From Aselliscus stoliczkanus (Eukaryota > Chordata > Mammalia > Chiroptera > Hipposideridae), in assembly GCA_033961575.1 (NCBI GenBank), contig CM066732.1:107572687-107636686 (forward strand): 64,000 nucleotides of DNA, read 5' to 3'. The translations under genes were made by a program, and so were the position numbers. A model generated the notes under the pieces. It made no database searches. It was not told the DNA's origin and was given only the letters and a program-made list of their open reading frames with translations. Below are positions 1 through 12,490 of the stretch, one piece after another. The number at the start of each line of letters is the position of its first letter. Positions within the stretch are counted from its first letter, which is position 1.

Positions 1-169
1 TGGCGGCCACTCACTGCAGCAGGGGCTGAAGCCAACACTGTCGCCGGGGCTAGCACAGCTGTTGTTAGTTGTAGAGGGCAGTGTCACTGGCCCTCATATG
101 TGGGATCCGAACCGGGGCCACTGGCATCCCCAAACCAGCTCTTAACCAATGTGCCACTCGGCTGGCCCT
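1..169 (-). mobile_element. SINE type A, antisense, cut by window start
   Basis: Reverse-complement tRNA head (cggctggccct at its end, B-box as gatccgaaccg) precedes the lower-CpG body that contains ggccactcactgcagc. This is part of the long SINE described at 25.8 kb. Confidence 0.75.
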
Positions 170-1594
170 CCATTGCCCATTCTTGAATTGGGTGATTCAT
201 CTTTTCGTTGTTGAGTTGTAAGAATTCTTTACATATTCTGCATATTAGACCTCTCTCAGATTCATGATTTGAAAAGAGCTTCTCCCATTCTGTAGGTTGT
301 CTTTTCACAGTTCTTGATGGTGTCCTCCGAAGCACAAATGTTTTTCATTTTGGTGATGTCCAATTTATCTTTTTTTTCCTTTTGTTTGTGTTTTTGGTAT
401 CATATCCAAGAAGCATTGCCTAACCCAAGGTCATGAAGATTTACCTTTATGCATTCTTCTAATAGTTTTAGCTCTTACATTGAGATCTTACATATGAGCC
501 ATTTTGAATTAGATTTTGGTGTATTGTATAAGGTAGAGATCCAACTTTATTTTTTTGCACATGGATATCCAGTAGTTGAGGAGCCATTTGTGGAAATGAT
601 TATCCTGTCTCATTGAATTATACTGAACCCTTGTCAAAAATCTATTGGCCATAAATAGAAGGATTCCCATCCCCGCCGCCCTGGACTCTTAATTATATAC
701 CATGGATCTATATGTCTATCCTTATGTCACTACTATTGTACATTGTCGTGATTCGTGTTATATAGTGAGTTTTGAAATTTGAAAATGTGAGTCATTCCAC
801 TTCGTTCTTTTTCAAGATTGTTTTAGTTATTCATAATTCTTTGTATTTTTATTTTAGGATCAGCTTGTCAATTTCTGCAGAAAACTAGGTGGGATTTTGA
901 TAGCAATTGTGTTGAATTTGTAGAGCACTTTGGTGAGTATTGGCATCTTAACAGTGCTGTCTTCTGATCCATAAATGTGGATGTCTCTCCATTTATTTAG
1001 GCCTTTTAAAATTTCGTTCAACAATGTTTCATAGTTTCCATTTTATAAGTCTTGCTCTTTTGTTAAATTTATTCGATTTTATTCTTTTTGATGTTAATGT
1101 AAATGGAATTGTTTTCTTGATTTCAATTTCACATTGTTCGTTGCTAGTGTATAGAAATATATCTTGTGTTCTGCAACTTTGCTGAATTCTTTTCTTAGTA
1201 CTAATAGTATATTGTGTGGATTCCCTAGTATTTTCTATGTACAAGGTCATATTATCTGAAAATGGATATAGTCTTACTTCTTCTTTTCCAATCCAATGCC
1301 TTTAATGTCTCTGTCTTGACTACTTGCCCTGCATAGAACTTCCAGTACAATATTGAAGTAAAGTGGCCAGAGCAGGCATCATATTCTGGTTTCTGATGGT
1401 AGGAGGAAAGCATTCAGCCTTTCACCATTAAGTATGATGTTAGCTTTGAGTTTTTAAAAGGTGACCTTTATCAGGTTGAGAAAATTTCCCTCTATTCCTA
1501 ATTTATTGAGGACTTTTATTAAGAAAAGCTATTGAAATTTGTTAATTTTTTTCCTGTGTCTATTAGGACCACGTGGTTCTTTATTGCACTGTCA
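170..1594 (-). mobile_element. L1 fragment (ORF2 region), antisense
   Basis: Antisense L1 ORF2 C-terminal and reverse-transcriptase regions, recognisable by the conserved tail sequence around 200-360 and the block at 840-1250. Multiple stops. No intact ORF. Confidence 0.8.
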
Positions 1595-2070
1595 ATTAAT
1601 TTTGTCCAAGCACTGCAAAATTGCAAGGCAAACAAAAGCTTTTTTTTTTTTTTTTTTTTTTTTAGGAATTGCAACTTGGAAATACAAATTTGGGTAGAAA
1701 CCCCAAACTGAATTTTGATGGGGAAAGAAAGGGATATAGTTAGCAAAGACAGAAAGAGAAAGTCTTCCAAAGAGTTTACACAGTTGCTGTGAAAGAACTG
1801 TGATTGGTGCTTTTAAGCAGACTTACACTATACTATACATGATTAATCGCTTATGTCTACTGCCAAGTAAGAATTTATTTTTTAATAGACAGTTCAGTGA
1901 TGCAGAGCCAGTTTCAGGAATTGTATGGGGATGTAGCTGTTGTGGGTTAGCCCAGTTCAAAAGTTCAGTTTTACGTGGAGGGCATATGTATTAGTTCAGC
2001 TTCCTGGAAGTCTCCCAGCTCCATTATAGATTGCTTTCTTGACAATATCAACTCCATTTTGCTGTTTTTC
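1595..2070 (-). other. Non-L1 insert with 5' poly-T, possible retrocopy
   Basis: The antisense L1 text is interrupted from about 1,595 and resumes near 2,070. Inside are a T run at about 1,641-1,663 and then about 400 bp of mixed-composition sequence I do not recognise. A leading poly-T is what a minus-strand retrotransposed transcript would leave. No coding frame is convincing. Confidence 0.35.
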
Positions 2071-2446
2071 TTTTACACCATCAATACTGTGTTAATTTGT
2101 TTTTGAATGTTAATCTGATGTTGAATTCCTAGGGTAAATTCCTCTTGGTTGTATTGAATAATCCTTTTACTATATTGCTGAATTTGATGTGCTAGTATTT
2201 TGTTAAGGATTTTAACATCTATATTTATGAGGAATATTGGTCTGTAGTTTTCTTCTCTTGTGGTATCTTTGTCTGGTTTTGATATAAGGGTAATACTGGC
2301 CTCTTAGAATGAGTTAGAAAGTGTTCCCTCCTCTTGTAATTTTATGGAAGAACTTGAAAAGAATGGGTGTTAATTCTTCTTTTAAAATTGAATTGAATTC
2401 ATTGGTGAAACATCTGGGCCTGAGTTTTTAAAAAAATTTCTAATTC

Positions 2447-2543
2447 TGGGCCGGCCGAGTGGCGCGGTGGTTAAGCGCTGGCTTGGGAGGCCAGCGGCCC
2501 TGGTTCTGGTCCCACATATGAGGGCCAGTGACACTGCCCTCAA

Positions 2544-2586
<43 letters not shown>

Positions 2587-2588
2587 AT
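2447..2588 (+). mobile_element. SINE type B, full length
   Basis: tRNA-like head gggccggccgagtggcgcgg, B-box-like region, then gccctc and an (AAAT)n tail of about 48 bp. Target duplication ATTTCTAATTC at 2,436-2,446 and 2,589-2,599 is perfect. Inserted in L1. Confidence 0.9.
2541..2588 (+). repeat. (AAAT)n microsatellite
   Basis: About 12 uninterrupted units forming the SINE tail; a likely length polymorphism. Confidence 0.95.
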
Positions 2589-3350
2589 ATTTCTAATTCA
2601 GTATCTTTACATATGGCTTTATTCAGATTTCCTATTTCTTCTTGGTTTGTCTTTCTAGGGATGTGTTTATTTGAAATTTGTTGGCAAACAATTGTTCATT
2701 CCCTTATAATTTTGGTAAGATAATAGCTATCCCTTCTTCATTCCTAATATTAGTAATTTGAATCTTCTCCCTATTTCTTTATTGGCCTTACTAAAGGATT
2801 GTCAATTTTTTTATTCTTTTCAAAAAACTAATTTTTAGTTTTGATGATTTTTCTCTATTGTTTTTCTATTTTCTATTTCCCTTATTTTCACTCTAGTCTT
2901 TATCATTTTCTTCTTTATGCTTGCTTTGGATTTTGTTTACTCTTCTGTTTGTAGTTTATTAATGCAAAAGTTTCAGCTGTTAATTTGACACCTTTCTTTT
3001 TTTTTCCAAACAGGTGCTTAAAACTATAAGTTTTTCTCTAAGCCCATATTTAATTGTGTTCCATAGACTTTAGTATGTTGTGTTTTCATTTTCATTCATC
3101 TCAGAGTATTTTATAATTTCCTTTGTGATATTATTTAGGAGTGTGCTTTTCAATTGTTACATAATTGAGAATTTTCCAAATTTCCTTCTGTTATTGATTT
3201 CTAATTTTATTCCAGTGTTGTTGGAGAACGTACTTTGTATGATTCCAATCCTTTTTTGAGGCTTGTTTATGGCCTAACATATGATCTTTCCTTGAGAATC
3301 ATCCATGCACATTGGAGAAGAATGTGTACTGTTTTGGTTTTTTTCGCAGT

Positions 3351-4020
3351 TACTGTGTGTGCATGTGTGTTTGTGTGTGTGTGCTGAGAACACTTAAGAT
3401 CTACTTTCAGGAGATTTCAATTATATGATACAGTATTATTAACTATAATCACCATGGTGTGTACATTGTATCCTCAAAACTTATTCATCTTCTGGCTTAG
3501 GAAGCCAGTGGCCCTGGTTCGGTCCCACATAAGAGGGCCAGTGACACTGCCCTAAAAAACAAAACGAAACAAAACAAAAAAAACTTATTCATCTTACAAC
3601 TGAAAATTTATACCCTAAGACCAACATCTCCCCATATTTTCCACCCCCAGCCCTTAGCAACCACTTTTCTACTCTCTGGTTCTATGAATTAAACTTTTTT
3701 AGATTCCACATTTAAGGGAGATCATACAGTGTTTATCTTTTTCTGTCCGGTTATTTCATTTAGCATACTGTCCTCCAGGTTCATCTGTGTCGTCACAAAT
3801 GGCAAAACTTCAGCTGAATAATATTCCATTGTGTGTGTATACATATATGTATATATCTGATAATATTCCATTGTGTTTATATGCACAAATAGCATGACTT
3901 CCTTCTCTTTTTTGGCTGAATAATATTCCATTGTGTGACACTTAGGTTGTTTCCATGTCTTGGCTGTTGTAGTAATAATGCTGTAGTGAACATGGGAGTC
4001 CAATATCAAGGTTCTGGCTG
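3351..4020 (-). mobile_element. L1 3' end, antisense
   Basis: Antisense L1 3' UTR and ORF2 end. The motif gctgaataatattccattgt occurs three times (from 3,813, 3,857 and 3,915), so this part has been locally triplicated. An open stretch here is L1-derived and not a gene. Confidence 0.65.
3492..3579 (+). mobile_element. SINE type B, 5'-truncated
   Basis: Starts inside the head (ggcttaggaagccagtggcc) and ends in an A-rich tail. A perfect 16-bp target duplication AAAACTTATTCATCTT at 3,476-3,491 and 3,580-3,595 shows it inserted already truncated. Confidence 0.88.
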
Positions 4021-4104
4021 ATTCAGTTTTTGGTAAGAGCTTTCTTCCTGACTTGCAGATGTCTATGTCATCGCATGGCCTTTCTTCAATGAACAGAAAA
4101 AGGG

Positions 4105-4280
4105 AAGTGAACTGTCTGGTGTCTCTTATTATAAGCACACTAATCCTATCAGATATAAGTCCCATCCTTATGACCTCATTTAACTTTATTCACCTCTTAA
4201 TAGACCCTATCGGTTATACTGGGGAGTAGAGTTCAATATATTTTGGGAGTACACAAACATACAGTTCCTAACAACCCCTA
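4105..4280 (+). repeat. Ancient interspersed repeat relic
   Basis: Shares a diagnostic order of motifs (ctctggtg...ataag...actaatcc...ctcatgacct...acacaaacat) with 25,380-25,567. I recognise the pattern as a common old mammalian repeat but cannot name the family safely. Confidence 0.5.
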
Positions 4281-4285
4281 ATACT

Positions 4286-5750
4286 TAACACGATGGCTTA
4301 TTCATAGTCCTTGAATACACTAAAGAAGGACCACATTGAAAATATGTGCCACTTATAAGAGTGAAGTCTGGGAACAACCATAGCAGTTTGTTAGCATCTG
4401 GGTATACATTGATTATTTTCTTCACAGTGAAAGAGTGAAAGGAAGAGAGAATTCCTTTACAATGAGAGCTAAGAATTCTCATGCCCACAGAAAGATACTG
4501 TTTTGTGAGGTGAGGTTACATCTTGGTCCCATGCTCAGCTGTGTTCACCTTAGGAGCTCAACCTGTCTGAATGTGGCTGGAGGACCCATAGAATGAGGTT
4601 GCTGAGGATCTATTGGCTTGGTGAAAGAACAATGCTCCCAGGTCAGAGTGAAGGAAAATCTCAGGGAAGACCAAAATGCCTGACATTCAGTTTGCTATTG
4701 TGTTGGACTTCCTCCATTTGTCCCTTCTCTTCCACCCTCTTCTACCCTGTTTTTTTCCTCCTGCAGCTTGACCTACATGGACTGCATCAATAGACTGCCT
4801 TACCCTTTTGTCTTTTACCTGAAGATAATTACCTAAATCGAGGTTCTAAAAGATAAGAGTAAATGGCCAGAAACTGGTCACATGTCTAAATGGAGCCAGA
4901 TAACAAAAGCCAGCAAGGCCTGAACTGAATGAGGTGGAGCACAATGGAAGCTGATGTTGGGTAAAGACCTTCAGAGTAGATGGAGAGATTCCTAAGCCAA
5001 CATGAATAAGGCTGTAGCAGGTTTAATGTAGTGTGTGCCTTGATTGGTATAGGCCTCTAAGAGCTTTTATAGAAGAAAGAAGATCAGATACAAAGCTCTG
5101 GGTTCTTAACAATAAGAATTCACTTTACAAACAAGATATTTTAGTATTTAAATAATCACTGTGATGCATAAGAACACAACCGCTGCAGTCCAGCCTAAGG
5201 CAGTAGAAAGAATTCAACTTCTATACTAACTCATGAAAACAAAGGTTAAAAATGTGAAGGAAAATCAATGGTTTTTATTTGGATCTGGATGTTGTGTGGC
5301 TTGACACATGCCAAAAGTTGCTTTTTTGGAGTGAAATACGAGATTTTATATTTCTAGAGTGAAATATATTGGATTTTGAACTTCCAGTGACATCACCTAA
5401 GATGATATGAGCCATGAAGTAAAGGGGATAATCATTCTTCAGCCACTACAGCTGTCAATACAACTGTAATAACCATTACAATTGTCAAAATGCAAACGGC
5501 TCATGGTGTGATTAAATAATAATGCTTGCAAATGGCTATTGCTGGGCCAGGGCTGGGGGTGATATGAAAGCCTCATAATTTTGTTCAGTAGGAGGACTCA
5601 TTTTCAGTTCTGAGAGTAGCCAGGAAGTGATTCTTTTGTTTCAGGAGAGTGTTGTATATAACATGTTGTATATAACTAGGAGAAAGTTGCCAGATATAAC
5701 CCTACTTGGACTTCCAATCCCTCATGCCTCTCTTCCTGCCACATGCCACG
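4286..5750. other. Unassigned intergenic sequence
   Basis: No ORF of note, RNA gene or clear repeat recognised. A local repeat of the words catgttgtatataac occurs near 5,650-5,680. Confidence 0.5.
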
Positions 5751-5760
5751 TTCTGGTACT

Positions 5761-7918
5761 TTTTTCAAAAATTAATAAATAAACTTTTGGTTAAATTTAT
5801 TGGGCTAACATTGGCTAGTAAAATTATGTAAGTTTCAAATGTACAATTCTATAATATATCATTTATATATTGCATTGTGTGTTCACCACCCAGAGTTAGT
5901 TCTCCTTCCATCACCATACATTTGACCCCCTTTCCCTCTTTTACCCTCTTGCTGTATCTATGAGTTTTTGCTTGCTTGTTTGTCTTGTTCATTTATTGCT
6001 TTTTATTTTATATCTGACATGAGTGAAATCATATGGTTTGCAACTTTTTCTGTCTGACTTATTTTGCTTAGCATGATAATCTCAAGATCATCCATGTTGT
6101 CAGAAATGACAGTATTTCATCTTTTCTTATGGCTGAGTAGTATTCCATTGTACATATGTACCACATCTTTTTTATCCAGTTGTATACTGAAAGACACTTG
6201 CATTGTTTCCATGTCTTGGCCACCATGAATAATGCTGCAATGAACATAGGGTTACATATATCTTCACAGATAAGTGTTTTCAGATTTGTTTGGGTAGATA
6301 CCCAGAAGAAGGATTGCTGGGGTCATGTGGTAATTCTATTCTTAATTTTTTGAGGAACTTCCATACTGTTTTCCATAGTAGCTCTACCAATTGATATTCC
6401 ATCAACAGTGTGTGAGTGTTCCTTTTTCTCCACAACCTCTTCAACATTTGCTATTACTTGTCTTATTGGTAATAGCCATTCTAACAGGTGTGAAGTGGTA
6501 TGTCATTGTGGTTTTGATTTGCATTTTGCTAGTAGCTAGTGAAGTTGAGCATCTTTTCATATATTTGTTAGTCATTTGTGTGTCTTCTTGGGAGAAGTGT
6601 CTGTTCAGATTCTCTGCCCATTTTTAAATTGGATTGTTAGTTTTTTATTGTTGAGTTGTGTAAGTTTGTTATATATTTTGGATATTAGCCCCTTACTGGA
6701 TGTGATTTTTGCAAATATCTCCTCTCATTTGGTTGGTTGCCTCTCTGTTTTGTTGATGGTTTCTTTTGCTGTGCAGAAATTTTTTAGTTAGACATAGTCC
6801 CATTCATTTAGTTTTGCTTGAAATCTTGTCCTCCAGATCAGAAACAAGACAAGGATGCCCATTCTTCCCACTGTTATTCAACATTGTATTGGAAGTACTA
6901 GCAACAGCAATCATGCAAAAGAAAGAAATTAAAGGCATCCGTATTGGAAATGAAGAAGTGAAATTGTCACTTTTTGCAGATGACATGATTCTTTATATAG
7001 AAAACTCTAAAGACTCCATCAAAAAACTATTAGAAATAATAAACAAATATAGCAAAGTTGCAGGATACAAAATCAATGTACAAAAATCCATTGCATTCCT
7101 ATATACTAATAATGAAATTTCAGAAAAAGAAATGAAAAAATTATTTTGCAATTGTATCAAAAAGAATAAAATACCTAGGAATAAACTTAATAAAGGATGT
7201 GAAGGACCTATACACTGAAAACTACAAGACGTTAGTAAAAAAAATTGAAGAAGACACAAAGAAATGGAAATAAATTTTGTGTACATGGATTAGAAGAATC
7301 GACATAATTAAAATGGCTGTATTACCCAAAGCAATATACAGATTTAATGCAATATCCATCAAAATCACAATGGCATTTTTTAAAAAATAGAACAAAAAAT
7401 TATCACATTTATATGGAATCACAAAAGACTCCAAATAGCCAAAGCAACCAGACTCCAAATAGCCTGAGAAAAAAGAACAAGGCCAGAGATATTATACTCC
7501 CTGACATTCATTTATACTACAAAATGGCAATAAATAAAACAAAAAGGTACTGGCAGAAAAACAAACACACAGACCAATGGAATAGAATTAAGAACCCAGA
7601 AATAAACCCACTATTATATGGGCAGATAGTTTTCGACAAAGGAGCCAAAAACATACAGTGGGGGAAGGGGAAAAAAAGCCACTTCAATAATTGGTGCTGG
7701 GAAAATTGGAAAGCCAAGTGCAAAAGAATGAAACTAGACTGCTATCTATCACCAAACTCCAAAATTAATTCAAAATGGATCAAAAACCCAAATGTAAGAC
7801 CTGAAAATTGCACTGAAGAAAACATAGGTACTGAACTTATGGACCTTGTATTTAAAGAGGATTTTATGAATTTTACCTCAAAGGCAAGGGAAGTAAAACT
7901 AAAAATAAATTAATTCAT
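5761..7918 (-). mobile_element. L1 with 5' inversion (twin priming)
   Basis: From 5,761 to about 6,805 the L1 3' end reads antisense, starting at a poly-T. From about 6,828 to 7,913 the ORF2 reads in the plus direction: reverse transcriptase motif [13 protein letters not shown], then the C-terminal region ending KAREVKLKIN. The antisense part resumes ORF2 just after that residue, so the two pieces abut in the element but are inverted relative to each other. A likely target duplication tctggtact/tctggtatt lies at 5,752 and 7,919. Confidence 0.8.
6828..7913 (+). pseudogene. L1 ORF2 fragment (RT to C-terminal)
   Basis: Broken reverse-transcriptase ORF: the FADD catalytic motif is present around 6,974-6,985, but the frame is interrupted near 7,215 and 7,270 and the N-terminal endonuclease is absent. 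It is the inverted half of the L1 above and not a functional gene. Confidence 0.85.
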
Positions 7919-7928
7919 CTGGTATTCA

Positions 7929-8082
7929 TTTTTTTCTTTTTTTTTTTTAGCTGAGCCATCCTGCCACCTGTTGGCAGCTCAGCAGCAGCTCACCTGGGGC
8001 TGGGCATCAAACTGCTGTTGCTCAGAGCTTAGCTCACACTCTTGAGTGAGCTCTTAACCAACTGAGCCACTTGGCTGGCCCT
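7929..8082 (-). mobile_element. SINE type C, antisense
   Basis: Poly-T, then the type C body (agctgagccatcctgccacc) and tRNA head ending ttggctggccct. Flanks tctggtattc/tctggtactc form an imperfect duplication. Confidence 0.88.
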
Positions 8083-8189
8083 TGTCTGGTACTCTTGATA
8101 GTGGCATATATCCAGCCTCTGAATATCATGTTCCAGAAAGAGGAGGCCAGAAGGAAGGGAGACTTGCAAAAAAAACTTCAGTGCCCAGG

Positions 8190-8940
8190 AGAATGTGGTT
8201 GTGATGTGAATTCTTCCTATCCATGAATATGGTATATGCTTCCATTCATTTGTATCTTCTTCAATTTCTTTCTTTAGTGGCTTATAGTTTTTCAAGTACA
8301 GGTCTTTTAACTCCTTGTTTAAATTTATTTCTAGGAATTTTATTTTTTTGATTCAATTATAGATGGGATTGTTTTCTTAGTTTCTCTTTTTGATAGTTCA
8401 TTATTGGTATATAAAAATGTAACTTATTTATGAATATTAATTTTGTATACTGCTACTTTAGTTAATTCATTTATTGTTTCTAATAGTTTTTTTGTGGAAT
8501 TTTTAGGGTTCTCTCTATATAGTATCTTGTCATTTGCAATTAATGACAGTTTTACTTTTTCCTCTCTAATTTAGATGCCTTTTATGTATTTTTCTTGTCT
8601 GATTTCTGTGGCTAGGACTTCCAGGACTATGTTGAATAGAAGTGGTGAAAGTGGGCATTCTTGTCTTGTTCATGATCTTAACGAGAATGCTTTTAGGTTT
8701 TCCCTGTTGAATATGATGTTAGTTATGGATTTATTATATATCCTCTTTTTTATGTTGTGGTATGTTCTCTCTATTCCCACCTGACTGAGAGTTTTTATCA
8801 TAAATCGATGCTAGATTTCGTCAAATCCCTGTTTTGCATCTATTGATATGATCATATGATTTTTATCCTTCATTTTGTTTGTGTGGTGTATCACATTAAT
8901 TGATTTGTGAATATTGAACCAAGCTTGCATCCCAGGAATA
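8190..8940 (-). mobile_element. L1 ORF2 fragment, antisense
   Basis: Antisense reverse-transcriptase region. It covers the same part of ORF2 as 6,830-7,290 but in opposite orientation and more diverged, so it is a separate, older insertion. Confidence 0.75.
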
Positions 8941-9894
8941 AATCCCTTGGGCAGGGATCTTTTGTGACAGAGTGGCTGGAACTAGGAATTGACAAGGCCT
9001 CCAAAGTGAACTCAGGGCTAGAAACCAGTGTAGCCCCTCTAATATGGATGGCACAAAGCCTAAGCAGATTGTGACTCTTTGATGGCTATTAGAGAAACTT
9101 TTCAATCACAGCCTGCAAGATATGGTGTTGATGCTACAGGTGCTGCAGACACAGATACTAACCTGTGTGCTTTCTTGTTATTCCTACTTCTTACTCCTGG
9201 GAAACTCAATCCTTCTATGAATTTATGGGTCACAGTTCTCAGTGGGTGTGAATGATTAGTGTATATGAAATGGTCAAACAAGAAGACACCAGGGCTGCAG
9301 TAACCAGTCTGGAAGTTGAACGCTGGCACTTAAAATCTTTAGTTTTAGGGAACACTCAAAATACAGATGTGGCAAACCAGGGCACCAAGGGCAGAGCACA
9401 GAACACTCTACCTAAGGAGCAATTGCTGCCTGAGCCTGGGAGCACAGGCTCAGATGGAAAGGGACAGGAAACTGCAGGAAATGAACAGGTAGCTGGCATT
9501 TTGCAAAAATCATCAAAGAGCCATTTCAACAATTCAGTGACAATGATTCTGTGCTTAAAAGCGTCTATGGGCATATGTGAATTCAAAGAAAAAGTATTGC
9601 AGCTGGTATTAAGGGCATTACATAAAGAAGTAATTGTATAAGGGGCAGGATCAGGTATTAAGAAGGGAATTAGCAGAACCTTGATAAAATAGGAGGGGAG
9701 GAATTTTAGCCAAGCCAGATCAGGACAGAAATCACTCTTTTAACCATCCCAGCTTAGGTTTTGCCCTGAGAATCTATATAGCATTCTCATGAAAGCTCAT
9801 ATATTTATTAAATATATCCATACTTAACATTCTTCCAGTCGTGTCCAAATAGGTATTTTGTGGTCAAGTCCTGATTTGAATAACTCCTGAAGAT
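8941..9894. other. Unassigned intergenic sequence with a 129-codon open frame
   Basis: A plus-strand open frame at 9,252-9,641 shows no motif I recognise, low complexity at its middle and no splice or promoter context. I regard it as chance. The rest shows no gene. Confidence 0.5.
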
Positions 9895-10190
9895 ATGAGG
9901 ACTAGATGGACCTTGAATAATGGTTATAAGGTCAAAATTCTAGAGCCTAAGAACTATAGGGATGGAAAACAGATAAGTGGTTGTAGGAGTTGCGAGGAGG
10001 GTGAGAGAAGAGGTTGACTACAAAGGGGCTGCAGGAGGGAATTTTGGATATTGTAGAACTCCTTTATATCTTGATTGCAGGGTGGATACATAACTCTAGG
10101 CATATGTCAAAATTTGTAGACATATACATCACAAAGAGTGAAATTCACTGTGTGAAAATTTAAAAATAAATAAATTTAAAAAAAAAGAAT
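9895..10190 (+). mobile_element. L1 3' UTR, sense
   Basis: The order of motifs (agataagtggttg, gggattgactacaaagggg-like, aattcactgtgtgaaa, A-rich end) is that of an old L1 3' end. A related copy is at 54,830-55,060. Confidence 0.55.
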
Positions 10191-12329
10191 CCAGGGCCTA
10201 AATAGGCAAAACTAGACAATCTCCCTTCTCATGCCATTCTAGACTGTTGCTTTGTATCTTTCTGCTGATACACAGATCTATCTATCTTTCCATGTGTAGG
10301 CCCTATGACACAGCAGGAACATGGAAGTATGTAACTTACAGCATCAAAAATTCCCTTTTATGATAGTAAATAGAACCCCAAGCACTGACATTCCTCATCA
10401 TTTAGGCTAATGGTGTAAGAAAGAGCATAGGTATGGAGGTAGAGGAAGGTGACATATTAAGAGAGTCCTGAATGATGTAAGGGATTGAACCATGTCAAAC
10501 TCTAAGGAAGTGTGTTTTAATCAGAGGGAACAACAAGGGCTAAAAGAGTGAGTACATGCTTCAGGATCAGCAAGAACACCAATGTGGAGAGAGAGGAGTA
10601 GGCAAGAGGTAGACAGCAGCCAGATTAGGTGGAGTCTGATAGGTCTTACTAAGAAATGGTTTCAGTATAAGTACGGTAGGAAGCCATCAAGAGTAAGCAG
10701 GGGAATTATCTGGTCTGATTTACATTTTTAAGAGCTGGTTGCTGTATAGAGAACAGACATTCAGGGGACCAGTATGGAAGCAAGAAAGCCATTGCAGCTG
10801 TGCAGAAATGGTGGTAGTGTGGAAGGGTTTTAGTGTGGAAGGAGTGGGTGAGAGGGAAAGCTTAGTTCTATTGCCCAGCCAGAACCCCAATTCTGGCTCA
10901 TCATTGCAATGATAAACTTAATATTACCTTAGGATTCCTTATTCTCTTGGGCCTTAAGTAGACATTGTCATACATGTGGAGATGCTGCTAGGCAACTTGA
11001 AGCCTAGCTGAAGTTGGAGACTAAGAATTTTTCCTGGCTCCAAAACACACAACTATATGATTTTTCTCCAGCAATGTTCAGAAACCCAGGTGTATGAATA
11101 AGGCAGATGGTTTAATAAATCTAGAATCAAGGTTTTGCCAGAATTGTGTGAGGGATGAGGGATGCACAAAGGGGCCAAAATAATATTACCGTAATTCACA
11201 CTAAAGCATTAATATCAATCCAGTATATAATCATATTACAAAAGAACATCACATGGTAAAGAGAGGAGGGTGTAAAGGATAATAAGAGGACAGTAAGAAG
11301 AATGGTAAAGAGAAATGGAATGAAAAATGGTAAAGAGAGGATAGGGAGAAGGATGGGGGAGAGAATGTCACAGGGTGCCATCTAACAAAAATAAATTATG
11401 AGTGATGCAACTTCAGGTATTTTTGGAGAGTAGTCCTACCAGGAAGCCCTCACATCATAATTTTACAACTTTATAATTTACTTTAGAATAGATCATTATG
11501 GACAGTGTGATAATATATGTGTATAATTTTCATCTACATGCCAGACAGGCTAATTACCGTTGAGCTTGGTATACACACATCAGTGGTGTGAAAAAAAACA
11601 AACAGCTTACATTCCACAGATAGCATCTCTAATATCTTTAATCAACACAGAGGGCTTGTTAATTAGCATAATACATGTTAGAGGTTATTTTTCATTGGTA
11701 AAATAAGCAGTATTCAAAAGATGTGGATAGGCTAGGAATATTGTACTTGTCCTTCCACGGCTGCATGAACATGGATAGGGCATGACAATCAGCAAACCCT
11801 TTAGTCTCTTCCCTTTGGAATAGCACTCTATGCTTAGAATTCCAGTTCATCCTGGGTACAGCCACTTAGGATTTTGTGGCCTGACTTCAACTAGATGATT
11901 ATCTCAATTATGTTGCATCTGCCTTGAATGAATTTTTCATGGAAATTACTTGCTTGAGAGCTCATAAGGACAGAATACTAGGACTTGAGCAAGCTTACCC
12001 TGCAGTTTGGGTGACTACTTTTATTCCTGCTTACTAATAAGAATGTGTACGTATGGCAGAAATTGACCTAGAACTTGATTCCATTATGAAAATCCATATA
12101 ATAGATTGAAGGGGGAAGCAGCTGATAGCCCCTGCCTACCTCTAACAACTGGAAGCTTCCAATAGAGGTAATAATCAGGAACAATTTCAACTGGCTTAAG
12201 TCATTTTGGAAATATGGCAAGACAGCCTGTTTTAGAAGAACTTTGTTTTTTTGGTAGATGAGTATGTGTTCTCTCCTATGTAGCATTGAATACCATCCTT
12301 GTAGAAATATAAAATGTTAATGCTGAAAG
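10191..12329. other. Unassigned intergenic sequence
   Basis: No gene seen. It contains a purine-rich tract at about 11,252-11,376 in which atggtaaagag recurs three times. Confidence 0.5.
11252..11376 (+). repeat. Purine-rich tract
   Basis: About 125 bp with few pyrimidines on the plus strand and three copies of atggtaaagag. It could be a decayed GA-rich satellite. Confidence 0.55.
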
Positions 12330-12490
12330 GAAACTTAAAATCATATAGTCTGATTCTTCACGTTATACATAGGGAAAGTAAGACTTAGAAAGATTGTTAC
12401 CTTCACAGTTAATGCATAAGCTAGTTAGTGGTGAAACAGCGACTAGGTCATGGATCTTATGACCCAGAAGTCTCATTGCCACACATGGAG
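12330..12490 (+). repeat. MIR-like relic
   Basis: Degenerate MIR core order: attct...tagggaaa..taagacttagaaag..agctagttagtgg. Weak but recognisable. Confidence 0.4.

Larger units (their letters stand above)
2071..3350 (-). mobile_element. L1 fragment, antisense
   Basis: Continues the antisense L1 ORF2 through the endonuclease-side region (for example around 2,150-2,400 and 2,600-3,330), interrupted by a SINE at 2,447-2,588. Confidence 0.75.

Noticed and set aside
2447..2520. tRNA gene
   Set aside because: tRNA-like boxes belong to the SINE head; no cloverleaf closure, and the same head recurs with A-tails and target duplications.
3722..4165. 147-codon minus-strand frame with repeated HTMEYY motif
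   Set aside because: The repeated peptide comes from the triplicated L1 word; it is not a protein gene.
9252..9641. 129-codon open frame as a possible gene
   Set aside because: No recognisable motif, no splice or promoter context, no homology I can state.
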